The notes beneath the pieces are model-generated. The model made no database searches. It saw only the letters and a program-made list of their open reading frames with translations, and had not been told where the DNA came from. Source: an uncultured Collinsella sp. (lineage in GTDB: Bacteria > Actinomycetota > Coriobacteriia > Coriobacteriales > Coriobacteriaceae). Taken from it: DNA of 15,167 nt. The stretch spans positions 1 to 15,167 of the forward strand of contig CAKUGX010000040.1 of the NCBI GenBank assembly GCA_934654765.1. Direction: 5' to 3'. The position numbers and the translations under genes were made by a program. Shown in pieces: positions 1 through 5,486 of the stretch (positions within the stretch are counted from its first letter, which is position 1; every line of letters starts with the position of its first letter).

Positions 1-781
1 CGCGACCGCGGCGGTCGGCCTCGATAAAGAAGGGCTCGGTGAGGTAGTCGGTACCGACCTTCTCGAGCACGTAATCCTCGATGCCCTTGGGATAGCAGAA
101 GTCCTCTTCGCTAAATTCGCCATCGTCGCCCTCAATACACAGGCGGAAGGTCACGTTGGCGTTGACCACGGCCTGGCGGCGCATGGTCTCGCGATACCAA
201 TCGTGGGGAATGCTGATGGAGGTAAAGACCTCGAGGTCGGGGCGCCACTTGATGGTGGTGCCGGTGCGGTTCTCGTCGCTGGGCTCAATCTCGAGCGCCT
301 TCTTCTTGGCGCCGACGACCTTGCCCTTCTTAAAGTGCAGGGAGTACTTGTTGCCGTCGCGCCAGACGGTGACGTCCATGTACTCGGAAGCGTACTGGGT
401 CGCGCAGGAACCTAGGCCGTTGGTACCGAGCGAGAAGTCGTAATCGCCACCCTGGTTGTTGTTATACTTGCCGCCGGCGTAGAGCTCGCAAAAGACGAGC
501 TCCCAGTTAAAGCGCTTCTCGGAGGGGTTCCAGTCGAGCGGGCAGCCGCGGCCGTTGTCCTCTACCTGAATGGAGCCATCGCGAAAGGCGGTAAGGGTGA
601 TGAGCTTGCCGTAGCCCTGGCGCGCCTCGTCGACGGCGTTGGACAGGATCTCGAAGGCGGCGTGCGCGCAGCCGTCGAGTCCGTCCGAGCCAAAGATGAC
701 GGCGGGGCGTAGGCGTACGCGCTCCTCGTCCTTGAGCTGACGAATACTGTCGTTACCATAGTTTGCGGTGTTTTTTGCCAT
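1..781 (-). CDS. Divergent GyrB/ParE-like type IIA topoisomerase B subunit (N-terminal part, cut by window edge)
   Basis: The ATPase subunit of a type IIA DNA topoisomerase uses ATP to drive strand passage with a GyrA/ParC-type partner. Translating the minus strand from the ATG at 781 gives about 260 residues with no stop before the left edge. The GHKL (Bergerat) motifs are clear: N-box EILSNAVDEA (44-53), G1 box VEDNGRGCP (73-81), LYAGGKYNNN (100-109), glycine loop SLGTNGLG (117-124), and a later GTTIKWRPD matching the GTMVRFWPS segment of E. coli GyrB. It departs from the usual GyrB in having RPAVIFGSDG where most have RPxMYIG, and in its glycine loop. This fits the second, paralogous GyrB/ParE-like protein found in many gut Firmicutes and Coriobacteriia (from memory). 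The start is preceded by a purine-rich stretch (AGAGGAAGCACCAAGAGAG) with no tight Shine-Dalgarno. The C-terminal Toprim part and any GyrA-like partner lie outside the window. Family is confident; housekeeping versus specialised role is not resolved. Confidence 0.88.
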   Translation of the reverse strand, partial: MAKNTANYGNDSIRQLKDEERVRLRPAVIFGSDGLDGCAHAAFEILSNAVDEARQGYGKLITLTAFRDGSIQVEDNGRGCPLDWNPSEKRFNWELVFCELYAGGKYNNNQGGDYDFSLGTNGLGSCATQYASEYMDVTVWRDGNKYSLHFKKGKVVGAKKKALEIEPSDENRTGTTIKWRPDLEVFTSISIPHDWYRETMRRQAVVNANVTFRLCIEGDDGEFSEEDFCYPKGIEDYVLEKVGTDYLTEPFFIEADRRGR

Positions 782-1100
782 GCTCGCTCTCTTGGTGCTT
801 CCTCTTGTGCATTTAAGTCGTATAGATAGTCAAGGTAGCATAGCCCAGCCCGTGGACGATTCCATCCAACACGAAATCCATCGAACAATCGTTCGGAGCT
901 GGAGCTAAAGTATTTAGTTGCAGCTCGGCATTGTTAAACGAATTTGGATACAGATGAGTTTTATTTAATAGAGACACAGATCTACTAAACAAATTCGAAT
1001 GATCGAGCTTGAAATGAGTCCAGCGAATTGCTGCGCTAAGAAACACGTTTACTCGGACGAAACCGAGTCGGTTCTGTCCGAGTAAACGATACATAGCAAA
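782..1100. other. Intergenic region upstream of topoisomerase gene, AT-rich with small inverted repeats
   Basis: No convincing gene is seen here. The stretch from about 840 to 1045 is visibly richer in A and T than its neighbours. It carries several short symmetric elements: CGAAC-AATC-GTTCG at 882-895, CTAAA-GTA-TTTAG at 905-917, and a tandem GGAGCT GGAGCT at 895-906. Two related words, TAAACGAATTTG (about 935) and TAAACAAATTCG (about 986), lie roughly 51 bases apart. The minus-strand promoter of the topoisomerase gene must be in this region. The best-looking pieces on that strand are TTAACA near 934 with TAAATA about 15 bases later, and TTGACT near 829. Neither forms a fully convincing pair, so no promoter is called. 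Confidence 0.5.
1046..1088. repeat. Long nested inverted repeat (13-bp perfect outer arms, inner hairpin)
   Basis: Outer arms CGTTTACTCGGAC (1046-1058) and GTCCGAGTAAACG (1076-1088) are perfect reverse complements. A G.T and an A.C mismatch follow (1059-1060 against 1074-1075), then an inner palindrome AACCGAGTCGGTT (1061-1073). The element therefore folds into one nearly continuous stem with a tiny loop. On the minus strand it is followed by TGTTTCTTAG, so it could be a second terminator behind the DUF3825 gene. Its symmetry and length would also suit a REP-like interspersed repeat or a protein-binding palindrome. The structure is certain; the role is not. Confidence 0.8.
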
Positions 1101-1129
1101 GCCCCGCGCTCTTTAGCAGAACGCGGGGC
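1101..1129 (-). terminator. Terminator of the DUF3825 gene
   Basis: GCCCCGCG (1101-1108) pairs perfectly with CGCGGGGC (1122-1129). An inner TCT/AGA pair extends the stem around the loop TTAGC. It lies 16 bases beyond the stop codon of the minus-strand gene at 1146. The T-run on the minus strand is weak (TTTGCTATG), so termination may rely on the strong stem or on the second hairpin at 1046-1088. Confidence 0.65.
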
Positions 1130-1145
1130 AAGAGAAGCGGATGGC

Positions 1146-2966
1146 CTAGCAGCTCGGAACTTGCAGCGAAGTGTTGAGCCAATCGCTGTCCGGACGGCTG
1201 ATCAGGCGTGCGTTGTTGTAGGCCATCTTCATGGTCAGGATCGTCTGGCCTATGTAGGCGCCGGACTCCATGAGTTCGACCACCAGGGCAACATCGGGTC
1301 GGTCGTTTTCGGTCAGGTCGAGCGGCAGCAGCAGACTCATGGTGTTCTTGGTGGGGTAGAACGCCGGAACGGCGGTCTTAAAGTTCCACTCGACACGCTT
1401 CTGGGCGAGCTCAATGGCATCGTCGAGCCTGTTGATCAGGCGGCGCTTCACCTTGGCGTTGTCCTCTACTGCCTCGCGCAGCTCGTCGTAGGCGGCCTTC
1501 TTCGATGCGTCGTCATCTGCGTTAACCGCCCTCGACAGCGCCTCGAGCGCATCGCTGCTTCCGCGCAGCTCCTCGGCGAGAAACGCCTCGGGCAGGCGGT
1601 CGATGTTGTCGAGCAGAATATGGTCAACGTCGCGTTGGAGTGTCCTGTTGCCGTCAAAGAGCAGGTCCTCCTTCTTTTCGAAGTAGGACGCACGCTGCGG
1701 AAGCGGGTCAAACGACGCGACGAGTTTCTTACCCCACTGCTTTGACCCTGCCTTGCAGAAGGCCTCGAAGCGCCAGGGACATCCGCTACTCGACGGCGAG
1801 AAGCAGGCATAAATGGCCTCGTAGGTGGGATCGACCAGTCCGGTGTTAAATGCCGCGATTCCCTTGTCGCTGTCTTCGAGCACCTTGTTTTCGGACTGAA
1901 GGCGATAGAAGGTATACATGAGGTAGCTGCGCAGAATCGAATAGTCCTTGGAGTCCTCGTCCTGCTCAAAGCCCCATTTTTCGTCCAGCGCGTAATCTGC
2001 CAGGCTTTCGATCATGCTGTCGATGTTGCCCAGATATGCCCAGTCGGTGAGCGCGCGACCGGCACGCACCTTTTGGAAAGCGAAGTTATCGACATAGCAG
2101 ACGCGCCAAGGCAGCGCACCCGGGCGATCCATTTTACGATCGCGTGTTATCGATACCTCGACCGGAGTTTCCCCATCGTTTCGAAGGACGCTGATCGGGA
2201 AGATGACCTTACCCTCGTAGAAGCGGATAATCCGGTTGGAGAAGGCGAATTTCCAGTCGCGGTCCAAAAGGGCCGTGACGTCGATGTCGCGCTTTGCGTA
2301 CTCGACAATCGTCTCGTTCCATCGCTGCGAAGTCCATGCGAACGAAGAGAACTCTTCACCAAAGGAAGCAAATTCTTCGACGAGGTCCTGCGGAACGGGC
2401 CCGTCGAGATAGTCCTCGGTCTCCTGTATGCGTTCAAGATTGCGCGCCAGCAGCGCAGGCTGCGAGGCCGCGGCGGGGCGGTCGTTAGCATCGGCGTTCG
2501 TGCTTGCAACGGCTTGCGTATGGGCGTCGACGCTCGGGGCCTTGGTCTCAAAATCTCGGCGCAGCTTCATGCGATCGGCAATGGGGACATACGATAGAAA
2601 CCATGGGAGACCGTCCTGTGCATTTTCGGCAATTGACAGCTCGACGGCCGACCCGTTTGCCGTCTCCAGGTGCGTGGCAAAGCTGACCGTTTTGGTATCG
2701 CGCATGTAGAGCGCGCCCTGGGCATATGCTTCTTTCCAGTCGGCGCAAAGTAGTGCCATAACATCGAGCCCTGGTCCATAGAGGCTCGAAAGCCTGGATT
2801 TTGAGGTGTACGGAATCGATACGAAGCTCGCCAGGTCGTCGCTAAAGGAATCAATGAGCTCGGGGGAGACGGGGGAGGCCTTGAACTTGGGCGAATCGAC
2901 AGCCTTGGCGATAACCAGACGCTCCTCTTCGCTCAGGACGGTCTGTTCACATTTTGCTTCTTCCAT
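1146..2966 (-). CDS. DUF3825-type protein with duplicated N-terminal module, function unknown
   Basis: Predicted soluble protein of 606 residues with no signal peptide or membrane helix. The start chosen is ATG at 2966, preceded by GGAGGGG; the frame stays open upstream but has no comparable ribosome site. The C-terminal half (about 309-600) carries WAYLGNID, YSILRSYLMYTFYRL, AAFNTGLVDPTYEAIYACF, and near the end LLLPLDL and YIGQTILTMKMAYNNARLI. I recall these as the conserved blocks of the DUF3825 family; a profile search would confirm this. The N-terminal half holds two copies of one module. Copy one (about 37-127) contains LDVMALLCADWKEAY and GLPWFLSYV. Copy two (about 195-293) contains IDVTALLDRDWKFAF and ALPWRVCYV. 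An Ala/Asp-rich linker (about 143-172) separates them. No catalytic motif is recognised. It stands alone, with its own terminator and divergent from the lipoprotein gene, so context gives no function. Confidence 0.8.
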   Translation of the reverse strand: MEEAKCEQTVLSEEERLVIAKAVDSPKFKASPVSPELIDSFSDDLASFVSIPYTSKSRLSSLYGPGLDVMALLCADWKEAYAQGALYMRDTKTVSFATHLETANGSAVELSIAENAQDGLPWFLSYVPIADRMKLRRDFETKAPSVDAHTQAVASTNADANDRPAAASQPALLARNLERIQETEDYLDGPVPQDLVEEFASFGEEFSSFAWTSQRWNETIVEYAKRDIDVTALLDRDWKFAFSNRIIRFYEGKVIFPISVLRNDGETPVEVSITRDRKMDRPGALPWRVCYVDNFAFQKVRAGRALTDWAYLGNIDSMIESLADYALDEKWGFEQDEDSKDYSILRSYLMYTFYRLQSENKVLEDSDKGIAAFNTGLVDPTYEAIYACFSPSSSGCPWRFEAFCKAGSKQWGKKLVASFDPLPQRASYFEKKEDLLFDGNRTLQRDVDHILLDNIDRLPEAFLAEELRGSSDALEALSRAVNADDDASKKAAYDELREAVEDNAKVKRRLINRLDDAIELAQKRVEWNFKTAVPAFYPTKNTMSLLLPLDLTENDRPDVALVVELMESGAYIGQTILTMKMAYNNARLISRPDSDWLNTSLQVPSC

Positions 2967-3311
2967 TATTTGTCCCCTCCAATTAGTAGTTCGGTTCGGG
3001 CGTATGGTCTGGCCATTGACGACGAAACATGTCCACCGTCCGAAAACGTTGAGGACATCATACGCTCTGATGGGTATCGCTGACACTTTGGTTTTGTGCT
3101 CGAATTGGGACATGCGTCTCGTTTTATGGGCCGAGGGTATGCGAACCACGGCCCTTTTGGCCTGAAAGGGGGTCTAACGGGGCGTTATTTGGGCCGCTGG
3201 TCACTTCGCCCGTGCCGCTTTTCGTCATACGCTCATAGTGGAAGCCGATGCCACGGGGCCGACGAAAGCCTCGGGCAGCGGATGAGCTGCAAGCCGAAAG
3301 GAGCGGTGAGG
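2967..3311. other. Divergent intergenic region between DUF3825 and lipoprotein genes
   Basis: This 345-base stretch must hold both promoters, but no convincing -35/-10 pair was found on either strand. A small hairpin CCCTTT/AAAGGG (3152-3157 and 3165-3170) lies mid-region. In the last 75 bases before the lipoprotein start several short complementary segments occur, for example GCAGC/GCTGC around GGATGA and GTGG/CCAC around AAGCCGATG. They could give a structured 5' leader, but no known riboswitch consensus was recognised. Open frames that run through here from both neighbouring genes lack ribosome sites and are treated as non-coding. Confidence 0.45.
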
Positions 3312-4331
3312 ATGATGAAGCCCATGACGAAAAAGCTGCTGTTAGGAATTCCCACCGTGACGCTTTCGGCCGTGCTGGCGTGTTCGGTGGCCGGTTGTGG
3401 CGGTAGTGCTCCGAGCGGCTCGGCTGGCAGCTCGGGCGGCAGTGCTCCCGTAGAGAAGAAGGCCAAGGCCTATGAGTCGCAGACGGTCGAGGTGGCTGGC
3501 ATAACCTATGAGTCGGTAGCCCACGGTACGTTCTATCGCGGCGACGCTAAGCTGCAGGACGGCTTTTACCTGCACGTCAAGATCACCAACAACAATGCGA
3601 AGAACAGGACGTTTAACTCCTTTAACGTGCATGCTGCCCAGGGCGATCTTGAGGCAGGCGACCCGTTGTTTACTTCCGGCAAGGCGGCCGTGCTCGACTA
3701 CGTTGCAAGCGAGGCTCCCGATGAGCTTCACGAGGGCATCGATCTTTCCAAGAGGCAAGATATCGGTCCGGGCGAGACCGTTGAGTACGTGTATTTCTGG
3801 GCGCCCAAGACGGCGTACTACGGGCCCATCACTGTCGAGTTCGTAGACGCTTACGCCCCCGCCAAGAATCATGAGGCCATGCACTTTGACACCACGGGGT
3901 GTGAGACTAAGGAGTTCAAGGCGGCCGGCGGCGTGGCCGATTCTGGTGACGCGGCCAATATGACCGGCATCGATTGCGCATCGTACAGCATCGAGGCCGC
4001 CGATGGCTACACGCTGGATTCGTCCAACGAAGAGCACGAAAAGGCAGACTTCTTCCATGACGAGACTGGAGGACGCCTGCACATCAGCATCTTCCCGCGC
4101 TCGCCGGAGGAAGAGGTTGCAAGCCTGGAGCAGATCTATGAAGGCAAGGAAACGACAACCGACCAGGTCGAGTACAACGGCATAACGTGGCTGCGCTTTA
4201 CCGGTCCCGACAACGGCCATACGCTGTTTGCGACGGCTCCCGCAACGGGCGAGACCGTCCGCGTGTCGATTGGCTGGAAGATTGACTGGGATGCTGCCGT
4301 GCCCATGATGGAGGCGCTGAAGCTCAAATAG
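3312..4331 (+). CDS. Two-domain secreted lipoprotein, function unknown
   Basis: A 339-residue lipoprotein. The start at 3312 (ATG ATG) follows AAAGGAG with 8 bases between; the open frame reaching back to 3096 has no ribosome site. The N-terminus has lysines (MTKK), a hydrophobic stretch and the lipobox VAGC with Cys29, so it should be lipidated and anchored outside the membrane. A Gly/Ser linker (30-45) follows. Domain one (about 55-190) is beta-rich, with FYLHVKITNNNAKNRTFNSF and GETVEYVYFWAP. This resembles the immunoglobulin-like folds of DUF4352/DUF5067-type lipoproteins, in which a protein describes itself as 'ligand plus conventional strand pattern'; the assignment is tentative. Domain two (about 207-339) has SYSIEAADGYTLD, YNGITWLRF and a final MMEALKLK, reminiscent of small lipoprotein beta-domains that report fit to a membrane or cell-wall ligand. 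It appears monocistronic, with a strong terminator 30 bases after the stop. No enzymatic motif is visible. Confidence 0.85.
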   Translation: MMKPMTKKLLLGIPTVTLSAVLACSVAGCGGSAPSGSAGSSGGSAPVEKKAKAYESQTVEVAGITYESVAHGTFYRGDAKLQDGFYLHVKITNNNAKNRTFNSFNVHAAQGDLEAGDPLFTSGKAAVLDYVASEAPDELHEGIDLSKRQDIGPGETVEYVYFWAPKTAYYGPITVEFVDAYAPAKNHEAMHFDTTGCETKEFKAAGGVADSGDAANMTGIDCASYSIEAADGYTLDSSNEEHEKADFFHDETGGRLHISIFPRSPEEEVASLEQIYEGKETTTDQVEYNGITWLRFTGPDNGHTLFATAPATGETVRVSIGWKIDWDAAVPMMEALKLK

Positions 4332-4361
4332 CGGACTGCGATTCCCACTTTAGGCGACTCG

Positions 4362-4396
4362 GGGCTGGCTTCGATTTATCGGGGCCAGCCCTTTTT
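4362..4396 (+). terminator. Rho-independent terminator of the lipoprotein gene
   Basis: GGGCTGGC (4362-4369) pairs with GCCAGCCC (4384-4391), loop TTCGATTTATCGGG, followed directly by TTTTT. It lies 30 bases after the lipoprotein stop codon. The GGGCTGG/CCAGCCC stem is shared with the terminator at 5402-5439. Confidence 0.92.
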
Positions 4397-4459
4397 GGTG
4401 TGCGATGAGCAGGGCCAGTGCCTCGCGCGGTTTCGGGTACAGCGGGGCACCGTGCGCGC

Positions 4460-4553
4460 AATGACAGACATGGTTTTCATAATGACAGATATAGTTGACA
4501 TGCATTGATGGATGCAATATATTTCTGTCATGTTGCAACGGATATCTGTCCAT
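4460..4553 (+). promoter_or_regulatory. Symmetric four-box operator around the XRE operon promoter
   Basis: Four copies of a 12-base box with core GACAGAnAT flank the promoter. Boxes 1 and 2 are direct (4460-4471 AATGACAGACAT; 4481-4492 AATGACAGATAT). Boxes 3 and 4 are inverted (4521-4532, reading CATGACAGAAAT on the minus strand; 4542-4553, reading ATGGACAGATAT). Cores within each pair are exactly 21 bases apart, and the two pairs are mirror images about position 4506.5. A further palindrome TGCAT-TGATGG-ATGCA (4501-4516) sits in the -35/-10 spacer. Box 3 covers the expected transcription start. The likely ligand is the XRE protein encoded immediately downstream, acting as an autorepressor; that is inference. 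Confidence 0.75.
4495..4523 (+). promoter_or_regulatory. Sigma70-type promoter of the XRE/membrane-protein operon
   Basis: A perfect -35 TTGACA (4495-4500), a 17-base spacer and -10 TATATT (4518-4523) predict a transcription start near 4530. This places the start codon at 4572 about 42 bases into the transcript. It also rules out the longer open frame beginning at 4512 for this promoter. Confidence 0.85.
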
Positions 4554-4571
4554 TACTACGAAAGGAACTCC

Positions 4572-4802
4572 ATGCCGGGCAAAAAGAACCTACGCATGAA
4601 GGCGGCGCGCGCGGCGGCTGGCCTTTCGCAAGCCGACTTAGCCGAAGCCGTGGGCGTTACGCGTCAAACCATCGGCCTGATCGAGGCGGGCGGCTACAAT
4701 CCCACGCTCAACTTGTGCGTGGCAATTTGCAAAGCGCTGCGCGTCACGTTGAACGACCTGTTTTGGGAAGACGAGATCGACGTCGACCCTAACGCTCTTT
4801 AG
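4572..4802 (+). CDS. Small XRE-family (Cro/CI-type) transcriptional regulator
   Basis: A 76-residue DNA-binding protein made of little more than one helix-turn-helix. The HTH spans about 6-62: KAARAAAGLSQADLAEAVG, then VTRQTIGLIEAG (recognition helix), YNPTLNLCVAICKALRVTL and NDLFW, which is the canonical XRE/HTH_3 pattern. The ATG at 4572 follows AAAGGAA by 4 bases (ctcc) and lies downstream of the predicted transcription start. The alternative ATG at 4512 lies upstream of that start and is rejected. The stop codon TAG overlaps the AGGAG ribosome site of the next gene, so the two are translationally linked. Such short XRE proteins paired with a small membrane protein are common in Firmicutes and Actinobacteria (known in general terms). 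It probably controls its own operon through the boxes at 4460-4553. Confidence 0.93.
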   Translation: MPGKKNLRMKAARAAAGLSQADLAEAVGVTRQTIGLIEAGGYNPTLNLCVAICKALRVTLNDLFWEDEIDVDPNAL

Positions 4803-4811
4803 GAGTTCGCT

Positions 4812-5396
4812 ATGAAATTTGAAGATTTAAAACTCGTGCAAAAGTGGCGCGAATATGCCGGCCCAAAGGATGAACGCCTGGAGGCTGAGAACGCGAAGAT
4901 CTACAAGATTGGTTTTGGGCTGCTTTCGTTTGGTATGTTGATGATCTTTTTCTACCAGTTTATAGCGCGACAGGTAGCGTGGGTTCACAGCGACGCCTGT
5001 GAAATGCCGCATGTCTTTGCAACGCCGTTTGAGGCCGCCATGTATGTGTGGCTCGTTCTCGTGATGTTGATTTGTGCAGGACTCCAAACGCGGAAGGGCT
5101 ATGTCGACACCAATCGTTTTGGGCAAACCGAGCATCTTCCCGTTGGATACTTCTTGCTTGTCAGCGGTCTTAGCGGCGCCGCGTTTGCGCTTGTCATTGC
5201 CGCGATGCGCTGTATCGCTGAGGCGCAGATCGTACCGCTCGAAAGCGTCTTTTGGTTGGCGAACCTGGCCACGGGCGTGTTCTGCGGTGCGACGATTTTC
5301 GCGGCCACGTTTGCTGTCCTGTGCGCAACGTTTTTCACGGCGAAAAGACGCCGTGCCAAGCTCGAGGCAGAACTCGATTCCTCAGACGACATTTAA
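4812..5396 (+). CDS. Four-helix membrane protein paired with XRE regulator
   Basis: A 194-residue integral membrane protein. The start ATG at 4812 follows AGGAG by 6 bases, and the gap from the regulator's stop is 9 bases. A charged cytoplasmic N-terminus (KWREYAGPKDERLEAENAK, about 11-29) precedes four predicted membrane segments at roughly 30-52, 72-92, 112-133 and 146-174. A basic-then-acidic tail follows (AKRRRAKLEAELDSSDDI). The DERLEAENAKIYKIGFG segment resembles small membrane proteins encoded beside XRE regulators (possibly the DUF6773 group; from memory and unverified). No catalytic, transport or binding motif is evident. It is the only other gene of the operon and the presumed effector or signal-sensing partner of the XRE protein. 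Function unknown. Confidence 0.85.
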   Translation: MKFEDLKLVQKWREYAGPKDERLEAENAKIYKIGFGLLSFGMLMIFFYQFIARQVAWVHSDACEMPHVFATPFEAAMYVWLVLVMLICAGLQTRKGYVDTNRFGQTEHLPVGYFLLVSGLSGAAFALVIAAMRCIAEAQIVPLESVFWLANLATGVFCGATIFAATFAVLCATFFTAKRRRAKLEAELDSSDDI

Positions 5397-5401
5397 TGCG
5401 C

Positions 5402-5439
5402 AATGGGCTGGCTCTGGGTATTCAGAACCAGCCCATTTT
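5402..5439 (+). terminator. Terminator of the XRE/membrane-protein operon
   Basis: AATGGGCTGG (5402-5411) pairs perfectly with CCAGCCCATT (5428-5437). An inner TCTG/CAGA pair leaves the loop GGTATT, and T-residues continue to 5439. It begins 5 bases after the stop codon. On the minus strand there is no T-run, but the stem could still hinder transcripts arriving from the surface-protein gene, which ends at 5487 without an obvious terminator of its own. Confidence 0.9.
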
Positions 5440-5486
5440 GATGTTCGATGAGCCGAGTCGGCGTCTCTCACAAAAGTAACTAGGAG

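Noticed and set aside
813..1094. 93-codon minus-strand frame in the topoisomerase upstream region
   Set aside because: It starts without a ribosome site, and its first residues are encoded by the long hairpin at 1046-1088. No resemblance to a protein family, so treated as intergenic.
1161..1745. 194-codon plus-strand frame inside the DUF3825 gene
   Set aside because: Antisense to a gene with strong ribosome site and family motifs; no start signal of its own.
2967..3149. N-terminal extension of the DUF3825 protein to an ATG at 3149
   Set aside because: The internal ATG at 2966 has a GGAGGGG site at proper distance and the extension looks like translated intergenic DNA.
3096..3311. N-terminal extension of the lipoprotein
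   Set aside because: It would bury the signal peptide and lipobox about 100 residues inside the protein; AAAGGAG supports the start at 3312.
3225..3311. Known riboswitch (cobalamin, c-di-GMP, c-di-AMP, fluoride, guanidine) upstream of the lipoprotein
   Set aside because: None of the consensus cores of these classes could be matched by eye.
3342..4220. 292-codon minus-strand frame opposite the lipoprotein gene
   Set aside because: It overlaps a gene with clear signal peptide, lipobox, ribosome site and terminator. The antisense product has no recognisable feature.
4512..4571. Longer XRE protein starting at 4512
   Set aside because: That ATG lies upstream of the predicted transcription start and inside the promoter; the ATG at 4572 has a ribosome site.
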